Virus record (IMG/VR): IMGVR_UViG_3300023223_000072
Location: 1 to 31,547 of that record
Source of the DNA: a virus
Strand: one strand, 5' to 3'
Length of the DNA stretch: 31,547 nucleotides
In this document: one piece after another, positions 7,467 through 14,274 of the stretch
Numbering within the stretch: position 1 is the stretch's first letter
How the letters are laid out: the number at the start of each line of letters is the position of its first letter
Program-made: the position numbers and the translations under genes
Notes under the pieces: generated by a model
What the model was told of the DNA's origin: nothing
Seen by the model: the letters and a program-made list of their open reading frames with translations, nothing else
The model's database searches: none

Positions 7467-8314
7467 TAGGTTTCTTTACCTTTAGTGAATGTTGTTCCGT
7501 CATCACTTACCGTTGCCGTTGCTAAATTACCAGAATCACCAGTATTTCTAACCGCTAATGTAGTGGCTGTTTGTGTTGTTTTATTGGTTGTTCGGCTAAA
7601 CGTGTAATGTATCATGTCTTTAATTGAAGCTGTTGAACTAGGAACCGTAACCTCTGCAAAAGTATCAGTAACTAATACGTCTAACATTTCAGCGTTAACC
7701 TGTGCTGATGATAAGTCATTAAAGCCCGTTACGCCTACACCTTTAGATAATACAATGTTAGTGCCTGCCGTTAGTACTCTTGTTGTTTCAGCCCATATTT
7801 GAGCGGTTGTAGGCGGCGTAGTGGTGTTTGCTCCATCTGTGCCGCGCATATCAGTATTAGTTGTGGTTATTGCTACTAAGGTAACATTTGCCACGGCATC
7901 AACAGCAGGATCAAAGTAATCAGCACTTGGTATTGTTCTAGCGTTAAATTGTGCGACTGATGGAGGCACGACAGTATTAGCTGAATCTGTCCCTCTCATT
8001 GCTGTTGTGGGGATTAATGATATTTTAGTGTCGTTATCTACAGTTTGAGGGAAATTAGTAAATAATTGAACCGTTGCAGGAATTGCGCCCGTACCGGTAA
8101 ATGTAAAAGCTATATGATCAGCGTTAGTTTCTGCCTGTGTAGGTGAATAACTATGATATCCGTTACCCTCATGTGCTGGAGCAGTTGCGCCCCCTGCCGC
8201 TTGAGTTCCGTTGTCTTTAGTTACTAATACAGCCACCGAACCAGTAAAGGCTGTGCCATCTGCCGCTGTTATCATTTCAGCGCCTATTGATTGAGAGCTT
8301 ACATTCTTTTTCAC
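7466..8314 (-). CDS. Tail appendage / fibre-like protein with internal repeats
   Basis: This 282-aa, Thr/Ala-rich protein has a beta-type N-terminal domain (about 1-95, containing SYSPTQAETNADHIAFTF), then two copies of a 21-residue unit starting MRGTD.AN...PP at residues 106 and 156, and a C-terminal domain with SSAQVNAEMLDVLVTDT (about 202-218) and ATATVSDDGTTFTKG. This C-terminal pattern is common in phage tail-appendage proteins. The start is GTG 8314 with ribosome site AAAGG nine bases upstream. It may be a trimeric fibre or a linker to the LamG-like protein encoded next door. Confidence 0.65.
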   Translation of the reverse strand: MKKNVSSQSIGAEMITAADGTAFTGSVAVLVTKDNGTQAAGGATAPAHEGNGYHSYSPTQAETNADHIAFTFTGTGAIPATVQLFTNFPQTVDNDTKISLIPTTAMRGTDSANTVVPPSVAQFNARTIPSADYFDPAVDAVANVTLVAITTTNTDMRGTDGANTTTPPTTAQIWAETTRVLTAGTNIVLSKGVGVTGFNDLSSAQVNAEMLDVLVTDTFAEVTVPSSTASIKDMIHYTFSRTTNKTTQTATTLAVRNTGDSGNLATATVSDDGTTFTKGKET

Positions 8315-8347
8315 TGTGATAGCCTTTTGTAAATTTTATTAATTATA

Positions 8348-9202
8348 TCAGTTTAGCAAAACGTTTGCACTTGTGGCCCATGCTGCTTGAAACCCCGAAA
8401 CAACACCACCAGGGGTGAAGTATAAAGACGGTGTTTTAGGCTCTAATATCTGCCAAGGGTTTTTGGTTAACTCGTGCGCTTGTATCGATCCGTTCTTGTC
8501 TGTTATATCATCGTCGAATAATATTAAATAATTATAATCCACATCACCAAATAATGCTGATGCGTTTCTTGATGCTATAAATAACGTGCTGTTGTCAAAG
8601 TTTGCAGTGTTACCAGGATCGATTAATATGGTCATTGATTGCTCTACGCCATCAACCCAACCCGTTAAACCTCCTGAAGTTCCTGCATGTCTATAAATAT
8701 AATTATGATAACCTACTGATGGTCTTGGCATAGATGTAGCGCTAACACTTGAGCCTGAGCTGTTGTTATTAACTAAATTATATCTATTACCAGCACCGCC
8801 GGCAGCGTTTGGATCTACGTTAAACCCGTTATTACTGTTTGCCGTTGCTGTGTACTCGTAAAGGAAATCATCATTAGTAGAGTAAGCATCCCAACTATGG
8901 CCAGTTAAAACTGTAACGCTATTTGTGTTGCTTAAATCTAATGCCATTAACGCTGTTTGATTTACACCGTCAAATTCTAATTGCTTACCTCTAATGTCTG
9001 CGCTGTAAGTGGGGTTATTTACCAGCGTTAACCTCTTACCCGTGACTAAATCTAGCGGCGCACCTTTACCGTCGAAAATTACAAATAATCTAATATTCTT
9101 AGCGAGAGGATGCCCTTTAATTAACCTTACTTCACCCCTTGGCTTTACTCTTGGGTTGCTAAAGTCTGGGCTGTATCTTTTTGGTAGTGCGTAAAGAGTC
9201 AT
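8348..9202 (-). CDS. LamG / concanavalin-like jelly-roll virion protein
   Basis: The 284-aa protein has the outline of a LamG-like lectin fold: DLVTGKRLTL..NPTYS then GKQLEFDGVNQTALMA (entry strands), a Ser/Asn-rich middle, VGYHNYIYRHAGTSGGLTGWVDG (strand with the W-x-D/N-G turn), and a strand with NSTLFIASRNASALFGDVDYNYLILFDDDITD. Such proteins decorate phage tails or heads and bind glycans. The C-terminal tail (FTPGGVVSG to the end) follows HELTKNPWQILEP, also typical. Glycan binding is family-based inference. Ribosome site AAGGG lies seven bases upstream of ATG 9202. Confidence 0.75.
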   Translation of the reverse strand: MTLYALPKRYSPDFSNPRVKPRGEVRLIKGHPLAKNIRLFVIFDGKGAPLDLVTGKRLTLVNNPTYSADIRGKQLEFDGVNQTALMALDLSNTNSVTVLTGHSWDAYSTNDDFLYEYTATANSNNGFNVDPNAAGGAGNRYNLVNNNSSGSSVSATSMPRPSVGYHNYIYRHAGTSGGLTGWVDGVEQSMTILIDPGNTANFDNSTLFIASRNASALFGDVDYNYLILFDDDITDKNGSIQAHELTKNPWQILEPKTPSLYFTPGGVVSGFQAAWATSANVLLN

Positions 9203-9211
9203 TTTTAACCC

Positions 9212-9667
9212 TTAAGCATGTGGGCCGAGAGTTTTAGGTGTGACTTTTAATGTCCAGTTAGCCTGTATTGTTTGCCCTGTTCCGTTTTCAATGTAAAATT
9301 CGTAAACTTGGCTTGTCACTGTGTTAGGTAGTGTAATATCAATAGCTATGTATTGGTTTGTTGTTACGTCATTAATTGGGAACGAACCTACATAAACATG
9401 CTGAAAGTTTGCGTCTGGTATATCTTGATCGTTACTTGAATCAATATTCATTAGTCGAGCATAAAGATTAACTGAGCTATTTGTATCTGGAGCAACTGAC
9501 CAATCAAACAAAGCCACAACTGAGGCTTGTGGTGCATCATCTGAGTTAGTGAATTGAACTATATCACCCGTAATACTAAAAGCCCCATCAGCGACAGTTG
9601 CCGTTGTGCCTGTAACCGTTGTTTGAGTGCCGAAAAACTCTATTGCTGCATTCGTTGAAATAGTCAT
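9212..9667 (-). CDS. Beta-rich virion-associated protein
   Basis: The 151-aa product is a Thr/Asn/Asp-rich beta protein with FTNSDDAPQASVVALFDWS, NLYARLMNIDSSNDQDIPD and YEFYIENGTGQTIQANWTL. The combination of NDDAP, LYAR.MNID and a final A.W.L strand recurs in phage appendage clusters next to LamG-like proteins. Its stop is ten bases from the next gene and its start overlaps the upstream stop as TAATG. It is likely structural; no catalytic motif is visible. Confidence 0.65.
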   Translation of the reverse strand: MTISTNAAIEFFGTQTTVTGTTATVADGAFSITGDIVQFTNSDDAPQASVVALFDWSVAPDTNSSVNLYARLMNIDSSNDQDIPDANFQHVYVGSFPINDVTTNQYIAIDITLPNTVTSQVYEFYIENGTGQTIQANWTLKVTPKTLGPHA

Positions 9668-10062
9668 TATACTTTACCTTCTGCGCGTTTCTGTAGTGCG
9701 TTCTGTACGTGCCCAGCCTTTAAACCTTGCCATACGTCAACCTGAACCGTTGCAGCTTCTAACAGTGCTGCCTTGCCATCTAGTGAGATAGGTAGCGCAT
9801 TAACAAAACCTCTTACAGCTTCTTTTCTCATATCTAAAGGTGAAACATCAATATTAACTTGCTTTAAAGCCATTTCAGCTAATACTCCGTCGTCATTTTT
9901 TAATAAAGTGTAATCAGCTTGAAAGGTTGTTGACCACTCTCTAAGGTTATTACTAGATAGCTCTTTGTATTGCGTAACCGTTTCGATTGACATGGCATTA
10001 AAGGCGGTTTGATAGTCGCCATATGGCTCTGCTGTGTCTGCTATAGCTTTATAATTTACCAT
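9667..10062 (-). CDS. Helical 131-aa protein of the appendage operon
   Basis: The product is helical and acidic in the middle, with NYKAIADTAEP, LREWSTTFQADYTLLKNDDGVLAEM and a repeated-looking C-terminal helix (GKAALLEAATVQVDVWQGLKAGHV). No family is recognised with certainty. Ribosome site ACAGGTAA lies about eight bases before ATG 10062. Position before three virion proteins suggests assembly or structure. Confidence 0.6.
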   Translation of the reverse strand: MVNYKAIADTAEPYGDYQTAFNAMSIETVTQYKELSSNNLREWSTTFQADYTLLKNDDGVLAEMALKQVNIDVSPLDMRKEAVRGFVNALPISLDGKAALLEAATVQVDVWQGLKAGHVQNALQKRAEGKV

Positions 10063-10128
10063 TATCTTGTTACCTGTTTAGTTTTACTTTGTTTGGTTTA
10101 TCTTTTAAGTTCTTAACGCGCTTGTAAT

Positions 10129-10476
10129 TTATAACTTTGCTTTAAATTTCTTGTGGTTGTCTTTGCCGTTTTTCTTTCTTAGCCAGTTGCCTTTCTTAAT
10201 GCCTAGCATTCTAGCAAACTTACTAAAGGTTCTTGCACAGCCCCTTGTAAATTCCTGTTTCTTTAATGTAAGCAACCCAGTTATATGAGCCTCGCCGTCT
10301 ATTATATCAAAATCACAAATAGAGGTATAAGGATCGCCATACTTACCGTCTAAGCCTACATTTAAAACCTTTACTGACTTGATAACGAAAACATGTTCAC
10401 CGATTTTAATGTGATACTGACCAACTAAGTTTTTAAACCCTTCATAGTCTTTGTTTTTTGGTAGTTGCTTTTTCAT
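10129..10476 (-). CDS. Unrecognised basic 115-aa protein
   Basis: The product is strongly basic, especially the last 30 residues (KKGNWLRKKNGKDNHKKFKAKL taken in parts: KKGNWLRKK, NHKKFKAKL). The N-terminal two thirds look like a small beta domain (FVIKSVKVLNVGLDGKYGDPYTSI). The start ATG 10476 has AAAGGTAAGAG upstream and lies 35 bases inside the end of the holin-like gene. I cannot name a function. Confidence 0.55.
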   Translation of the reverse strand: MKKQLPKNKDYEGFKNLVGQYHIKIGEHVFVIKSVKVLNVGLDGKYGDPYTSICDFDIIDGEAHITGLLTLKKQEFTRGCARTFSKFARMLGIKKGNWLRKKNGKDNHKKFKAKL

Positions 10477-10774
10477 TACTCTTACCTTTGCTTGTGAGTA
10501 ATTCTAAAATCTCGGTTATATGCTTATCAGTTGATTCTAGCTTAACGTTAATCTTGCTTATATCTATCTCATTTTTAGATGCTTGAGACTGCTTAAGATA
10601 GCTAATAGTATAAAAAGTTACAGCGGCAATGAATGAGCATATACCTATAATTACTGATATACCGCTCGCGTTTGCGCTAATCCAATCAAACCAGCTAATG
10701 TTATTTACGCCAGATGTGCCCACTGCTAGTAGTACTGCTCCGTGGCCTATCTGCGTTGATAATTCCTGCTTCAA
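10442..10774 (-). CDS. Holin-like single-membrane-helix protein
   Basis: Holins make inner-membrane holes at lysis. This 110-aa product has one clear hydrophobic helix (about 33-55: SGISVIIGICSFIAAVTFYTISYL), introduced by WFDWISAN and followed by a charged, helical C-terminus ending in KKQRL. This topology fits small class II/III phage holins such as the HP1-like group, but sequence alone is not decisive. The longest start is TTG 10774, whose TTGA overlaps the stop of the upstream membrane gene, with AGAAGAG just before it; a GTG at 10723 is an alternative and would remove most of the hydrophilic leader. Confidence 0.55.
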   Translation of the reverse strand: MKQELSTQIGHGAVLLAVGTSGVNNISWFDWISANASGISVIIGICSFIAAVTFYTISYLKQSQASKNEIDISKINVKLESTDKHITEILELLTSKGKSNEKATTKKQRL

Positions 10775-10922
10775 TTTCTCTTCTCACTATTTTTTTGTTT
10801 AAGTAAAAGAATATAACCTTTAATACGATGAATAAGCAGGTTATAACCCCATAATATACGAACTTGTGATGCCCTAAGTGATCTAGTAAAACCTGAAACG
10901 CTGCTTCTAATTCCACCATCAT
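10701..10922 (-). CDS. Possible overlapping 73-aa membrane protein (alternative frame)
   Basis: A frame beginning ATG-ATG at 10922 overlaps the last 152 bases of the 201-aa gene and the first 74 of the holin-like gene. The product has an amphipathic acidic N-terminus, one strong membrane helix (FVYYGVITCLFIVLKVIFFYL, about 21-41) and a basic KKIVRREIEAG segment, a sensible N-out/C-in small membrane protein. Against it: the ribosome site is weak and third codon positions in the overlap are more A/T-rich, as elsewhere in this genome, in the 201-aa frame. It could be a true nested lysis gene, the native continuation of the upstream gene after a frameshift, or chance. Confidence 0.35.
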   Translation of the reverse strand: MMVELEAAFQVLLDHLGHHKFVYYGVITCLFIVLKVIFFYLNKKIVRREIEAGIINADRPRSSTTSSGHIWRK

Positions 10923-11376
10923 AAGATACCAATAATTGTAGTATACCCACTGTTGCGATCAATTCGTCGTAATAAGTATAAAAGCCCGTAGTGAGCGTTT
11001 TTACTTCTGATAAAGTTGTTATTTTATATAATAGTAACATAGAGTGACATAAGACCGCAAAAGCTACAGTCGCCGCAAGCTTAACTGAAAGCGTAGAAAT
11101 AAACCTGTTAGATACCAATGCTAAGCCCGTGGCCATATCAACAAGTATAAGGATATGAAGCATTTCTTTAAATGATAATGGGTCGTATAAATGAAAGGCA
11201 AGTGTACAGCAATGAAAGCCCCATACAGTCGCCATGACCTTAGCTTGCTTTGTATACTTGTTGCTGGCATATATTGAGATAAATAAAAACCACAAGAACA
11301 GCACGTAAGATAAATATACGGCCATTAATTGTGGCTTTTCAAGAAGCAGAGTAAAAAGACCTGCTAAATCTAACAT
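10771..11376 (-). CDS. Multi-pass membrane protein of the lysis region
   Basis: The 201-aa product has about four to five hydrophobic segments (about 17-38 with SYVLFLWFLFISIYAS, 48-62, 70-90 with LHILILVDMATGLALVS, 97-116 with AATVAFAVLCHSMLLLY, 136-150), so it sits in the inner membrane. The stretch VGILQLLVSYDGGI near 141-154 is the last part that looks typical; the final 45 residues are basic and less convincing and share DNA with another open frame. No family is named. It is followed by the holin-like gene with a TTGA overlap. Confidence 0.65.
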   Translation of the reverse strand: MLDLAGLFTLLLEKPQLMAVYLSYVLFLWFLFISIYASNKYTKQAKVMATVWGFHCCTLAFHLYDPLSFKEMLHILILVDMATGLALVSNRFISTLSVKLAATVAFAVLCHSMLLLYKITTLSEVKTLTTGFYTYYDELIATVGILQLLVSYDGGIRSSVSGFTRSLRASQVRILWGYNLLIHRIKGYILLLKQKNSEKRN

Positions 11377-11379
11377 TGG

Positions 11380-11439
11380 CTATCCGCCGCCGCCTTCTTC
11401 TTGCTCGTCGTCTTGATCTTTATCTTTATCGCTTGGCAT
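11380..11439 (-). CDS. Acidic 19-aa micropeptide
   Basis: ATG 11439 to TAG 11382-11380 encodes MPSDKDKDQDDEQEEGGGG, an alternating Asp/Lys then Asp/Glu run ending in four glycines. AAGG lies seven bases before the start. The stop is four bases from the start of the 201-aa membrane gene, and the GGC-GGC-GGA codons double as that gene's ribosome site. It may be a real peptide or a translated leader that couples expression of the membrane gene. Confidence 0.45.
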   Translation of the reverse strand: MPSDKDKDQDDEQEEGGGG

Positions 11440-11481
11440 AGTTCTACCTTACTGGTTGATAGGAGAGTTAATTTTATCATA

Positions 11482-11901
11482 TTAATTACGAATTATCTCT
11501 AATTCATGCTCGCCACCTGCTAACAGTGCCATTAACTGATTGTATGCAGTGCCGCTTGATAGTCCCGCCCATTCATTATCGAGAATACCAAATCTACTTA
11601 CTGGAGCTATACAGCCTAATAGTTGAGACTCTTTGTTAGCTTTGTGGATTAATATATGTGTTCGCTTAGTTGGTCCAGACAGTGATACATCTAAGGCAAT
11701 ATTCTCCAGGCAATAAGTATCACCAAATTTAGGCGAGTGAGTTGGATTAAGTTTATATAAGCCTTGAGGCACACAACTAATACGGCGTTGGTTGTCTCGC
11801 CATGCTTTTTCCATGGTACAACAAAGTTCTTCACCACTCTCGGTGTATAGCTTGCCTATGGTGCAAAGATTGTTTGAGAAAGTAATTAGTTTTAATCTCA
11901 T
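11482..11901 (-). CDS. DUF5675-family protein
   Basis: The 139-aa product matches the DUF5675 outline: TLEN-like entry (here CTMEKAWRDNQRRISCVPQGLYKL), HSPKFGDTYCLENI, then the core RTHILIHKANKESQLLGCI and a closing TAYNQLMALL. The family is common in phages, often near lysis genes, and I know of no proven activity; the I.IH...GCI pattern recalls L,D-transpeptidase-like folds, which is suggestion only. With no other lysozyme-like gene visible in the window it deserves attention as a lysis-region enzyme candidate. GAGGAAA lies eight bases before ATG 11901. Confidence 0.7.
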   Translation of the reverse strand: MRLKLITFSNNLCTIGKLYTESGEELCCTMEKAWRDNQRRISCVPQGLYKLNPTHSPKFGDTYCLENIALDVSLSGPTKRTHILIHKANKESQLLGCIAPVSRFGILDNEWAGLSSGTAYNQLMALLAGGEHELEIIRN

Positions 11902-11916
11902 GTGTTCTTTCCTCTG

Positions 11917-12027
11917 TTAAAATTCTAATCTAGTTGAATGGACCATTTCGTTATATTCATGCTTTAACTTAAATAGAGCACCAAAATAATAATGGTCGGG
12001 AATTAATTTCATAAAATACTCGTTCAT
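11917..12027 (-). CDS. 36-aa hypothetical micro-gene
   Basis: The frame ends at TAA 11919-11917. Two ATG codons lie in tandem (12030 and 12027); AGGGG is placed six bases before the second, so 12027 is preferred. The product starts MNEYFMKLIPDHYYFG and is aromatic and amphipathic. It fills part of the 297-base gap before 12199 with an overlap-free arrangement typical of this operon. No function is known. Confidence 0.5.
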   Translation of the reverse strand: MNEYFMKLIPDHYYFGALFKLKHEYNEMVHSTRLEF

Positions 12028-12036
12028 CATCTACCC

Positions 12037-12156
12037 CTATAAATATAAATTAACTACTGCACAATAAGATATGTACATTAGTATAGCTGTTGTTGTGTAT
12101 ATGCCTAATAGCTGAAAGCAGTGGATACAAGGCCAGTCTTTTAATTCATCAAGCAT
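12037..12156 (-). CDS. 39-aa membrane micro-gene
   Basis: ATG 12156 to TAG 12039-12037, with AGGTGA five bases upstream, a strong ribosome site. The product has a polar N-terminus (MLDELKDWPCIHC) and one hydrophobic helix (LLGIYTTTAILMYISYCAVV, about 17-36). It lies upstream of the DUF5675 and membrane-protein genes and could belong to the lysis cluster, but that is inference. Confidence 0.55.
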   Translation of the reverse strand: MLDELKDWPCIHCFQLLGIYTTTAILMYISYCAVVNLYL

Positions 12157-12198
12157 ATATCACCTGTTAGGTTAGCCGTCCTTGGCTGCTAGTTTTAG

Positions 12199-12540
12199 TT
12201 ATCTTTGACCTTGTGCTTGACTATATCCACCTTGTTGACCACCTTGCTGGAACCCGCCGCCTTGAGATTGACCGCCTTGCTGCTGACCACCTTGAGATTG
12301 GCTATTATCGTTAGAGTTATCATAAACGCCGCACATAACCATATCGCGCTGATTTTCACCTTTGTTTAATGCCATGATGTTTTGTTTTGCCAATAGTCCA
12401 GCAATTGATATTTCAGGCTTTAATAACACATACTGCCCACCATCGTCTGAGTCGATTAATACACCGACCTCTTGATAGTCGCCGACTGTTTTACCGTCTT
12501 TCTGATACTCGCCTACTTTTACACTTAATCGTTTAGTCAT
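12199..12540 (-). CDS. RecT-linked protein with Gln/Gly-rich tail, possible ssDNA-binding protein
   Basis: The first 75 residues form a compact beta-like domain (RLSVKVGEYQKDGKTVGDYQ, then VGVLIDSDDGGQYVLLKPEIS), followed by a disordered tail of about 38 residues made almost only of Gln, Gly and Ser. Small phage proteins with this plan sit beside recombinase genes and are sometimes treated as single-strand-binding partners; the Gln/Gly tail resembles SSB linkers, though the acidic SSB tip is absent. It follows RecT after one small gene in the same operon. Binding to ssDNA is inference. Confidence 0.6.
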   Translation of the reverse strand: MTKRLSVKVGEYQKDGKTVGDYQEVGVLIDSDDGGQYVLLKPEISIAGLLAKQNIMALNKGENQRDMVMCGVYDNSNDNSQSQGGQQQGGQSQGGGFQQGGQQGGYSQAQGQR

Positions 12541-12557
12541 GTTCTATTACTCTCTCT

Positions 12558-12839
12558 TTAGTTAAGTTGGCTTGCTATACAGCTGATCATGTCATGAATT
12601 TTAGCATGCGCCTGAGCTAGTTCATTAGGCAGTTCATCCAATACGCTCACCAGTGTCGGTGCGTTTGGTTTTTTCTGCTCATCAGGTCGCGCCACCTCTT
12701 CATAAGAAACACCTAAAATGGCATGCAGTTCTTTTAAGTGTTCAATAACCGAAGTAATACCGCTCGCTTGATTAAGTAGTTCTTGAAATTTAGGCTCTCT
12801 TGTTGCGCTATTGCCTGTACATTGTGTTGCTTCGTTCAT
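12558..12839 (-). CDS. Helical 93-aa protein between RecT and the Gln/Gly protein
   Basis: The product is helical with two amphipathic helices (FQELLNQASGITSVIEHLKEL and LAQAHAKIHDMISCIASQL) separated by a proline-bearing loop. Four Cys residues are not arranged as a zinc site. AGAAGG lies about eight bases before ATG 12839. No family is recognised; position suggests a role in recombination or its control. Confidence 0.6.
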   Translation of the reverse strand: MNEATQCTGNSATREPKFQELLNQASGITSVIEHLKELHAILGVSYEEVARPDEQKKPNAPTLVSVLDELPNELAQAHAKIHDMISCIASQLN

Positions 12840-12851
12840 CGTTCTTACCTT

Positions 12852-13823
12852 CTAGTTAGTTAATCTTGCATTAATACCAGCGTTAATTACTCGCATTTCT
12901 ATTTCTGAAAGTTCGGCTCTAGCTTCATCAATCGCCAGTTGATCATCACCTTCAAATATTTTCTTATAGCTGAAAAATAAATCTCTACCATCTTTTAACT
13001 TTGCAGCTACCTTTGTTTTTTGACCTTTAGGGAAGTTTCTATAAATATACTGTGATACTTCGTCTTCTTCTCTGTACTGCTCGATATATCCCCACAATAC
13101 TAATGGCTCGCTACCTTCATCATAAAGAGAATTGAACTTCTCTGAGTACTCTTTACGGGTATCTTCAAGGCCTTCGTTGTTGTCAGTGTTTAAATGATGG
13201 ATGGCGTTGTTTAATCTTTCGATAGCAGGCCAATATTTAGCTGCACGTTTAACAACTGTCTTTCTGGCCATTTCGTTCCAGTGAGTTTTCCACGGGCCGT
13301 TTTTAGCTTTAGATGAATTCTGAATAGCAACAATATCAGCATGTGACATTTCATCGGTTAGGTAATCACCGTGACATGTTTTAACTGTACAGTAAGCACC
13401 AATAACATTACCTCTATCACCAAATGGCGTGTAGGAATGCGCAGGAGCTTTATCTAGCCCTTGGTTAGAGTAATTGTCGTTACTGTATACTAATTTACAT
13501 TGACCCCATAGAATCGAGCCTGTTGACATTGCTAGGTGCATTAGTCCCATGTAAGAGATGTCTAAACAAACCTTCCCATCTCTCGGCACTAAGTAAGCAT
13601 GTTTCTGTGCTGGGTTTAAGCTAATACCAATTGATGCAACATTAATAATTGCAGCTTGTAAGCTTGTTGGGTTTTTCTGGGCTGTAGTAAGCAAGAAGTT
13701 ATTACCATTAAAAGCTTGGATAGCGAATTGCTTTTCCTTCTCCCATGATATGCCCTTGTCAGTTATAGCAGGAAGAAATAACTCTTTCTGCTCCTCGATG
13801 TACGATACTAAATCATTACTCAT
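12852..13823 (-). CDS. recT: RecT-family single-strand annealing recombinase
   Basis: RecT-type proteins anneal complementary strands and promote strand invasion during phage replication. At 323 aa the product shows the family pattern: PTSLQAAIINVASIGISLNPAQKHAYLVPRDGKVCLDISYMG (short marks: SIGISLNPAQ, YLVPRDGKVCLDISYMG) near residues 50-105, then GPWKTHWNEMARKTVVKRAAKYWP near 177-200, the conserved basic region. The C-terminal third is charged and less conserved. Its start overlaps the preceding stop as ATGA. No RecE or lambda-type exonuclease lies beside it, which is unusual; the partner may be missing, elsewhere, or host-supplied. Confidence 0.9.
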   Translation of the reverse strand: MSNDLVSYIEEQKELFLPAITDKGISWEKEKQFAIQAFNGNNFLLTTAQKNPTSLQAAIINVASIGISLNPAQKHAYLVPRDGKVCLDISYMGLMHLAMSTGSILWGQCKLVYSNDNYSNQGLDKAPAHSYTPFGDRGNVIGAYCTVKTCHGDYLTDEMSHADIVAIQNSSKAKNGPWKTHWNEMARKTVVKRAAKYWPAIERLNNAIHHLNTDNNEGLEDTRKEYSEKFNSLYDEGSEPLVLWGYIEQYREEDEVSQYIYRNFPKGQKTKVAAKLKDGRDLFFSYKKIFEGDDQLAIDEARAELSEIEMRVINAGINARLTN

Positions 13824-14002
13824 TTTACGTCACTCCAATATATAAAACCGTCTTCATTTAGCCAGTAGATAGCATGCTCTATGTCGCTAGAATAATCGTT
13901 AGCGACTGAGATTAACTTAACTACACCTTTAGAATTCTTAACAATCATCTCGTTATTTTCTTCTGTTGGTGGGTTGATGTTAAGCGTTAGCCAGTTAATC
14001 AT
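13820..14002 (-). CDS. 60-aa protein, possibly DUF551-like
   Basis: The frame is open further upstream, but ATG 14002 is the best start: GGGAG sits nine bases before it and it overlaps the preceding stop as TAATG. The product reads W-L near the N-terminus, NPP, EMIVKNSKGVV and ends HAIYWLNEDGFIYWSDVK; the W.....PP then V....G...HA.YW arrangement resembles short DUF551 proteins of phages. Function is unknown. The stop overlaps the recT start, so expression should follow recT closely. Confidence 0.6.
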   Translation of the reverse strand: MINWLTLNINPPTEENNEMIVKNSKGVVKLISVANDYSSDIEHAIYWLNEDGFIYWSDVK

Positions 14003-14157
14003 TAGTAATCGCTCCCAGTTAAAATTATTATATGGTCGCACTCAATATCATCACATTGTAAATCGCCGTCTTTGTCATAAGTCATAGTGCCTTTACACTC
14101 AGGGCAATACTTTTCATCTTCGTCACAATGGATAGCTATTTGATTTTCGATGCTCAT
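14002..14157 (-). CDS. 51-aa zinc-ribbon protein, first gene of the recT operon
   Basis: ATG 14157 to TAA 14004-14002. The product has CPEC (about 18-21) and CDDIEC (about 36-41) preceded by an acidic helix-like start with IHCDEDEKY; the two Cys pairs fit a zinc ribbon. It is the first gene of the minus-strand operon leading to RecT and is coupled to the next gene through TAATG. Zinc binding is inferred from spacing; partner and role are unknown. Confidence 0.65.
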   Translation of the reverse strand: MSIENQIAIHCDEDEKYCPECKGTMTYDKDGDLQCDDIECDHIIILTGSDY

Positions 14158-14187
14158 ATTGTTTGCTCGTTTCGTTTTGATGACTAA

Positions 14188-14216
14188 ATCTTAGACCACC
14201 TTATAAATGATTGCAA
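14188..14216 (-). promoter_or_regulatory. Sigma70-type promoter for the recT operon
   Basis: On the minus strand TTGCAA (14216-14211), a 17-base spacer and TAAGAT (14193-14188). Start of transcription would be near 14181, about 24 bases before the first start codon. Confidence 0.6.
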
Positions 14217-14221
14217 GCGGT
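14195..14221. promoter_or_regulatory. Imperfect dyad, candidate operator
   Basis: ACCACCTT at 14195-14202 and AAGCGGT at 14215-14221 are near inverted repeats and straddle the spacer and -35 box of the leftward promoter. The HTH protein encoded at 14307 is the obvious candidate ligand (inference). Confidence 0.4.
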
Positions 14222-14245
14222 TTTGTTAATTAATTTAATATATGT

Positions 14246-14274
14246 TTGATTAAAGCCTAGCCTTTTGCTATTGT
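14246..14274 (+). promoter_or_regulatory. Possible sigma70-type promoter for the HTH operon
   Basis: TTGATT at 14246-14251, 17-base spacer, TATTGT at 14269-14274; the start would fall near 14281, ahead of ribosome site AAGG and ATG 14307. The -10 box is a moderate match. Confidence 0.5.

Noticed and set aside
10063-10128. Basic open stretch on the minus strand between 10062 and 10129
   Set aside because: No start codon in the frame.
14003-14041. Upstream extension of the 60-aa gene before recT
   Set aside because: The extension overlaps the zinc-ribbon gene in another frame, while ATG 14002 has a good ribosome site and TAATG coupling.
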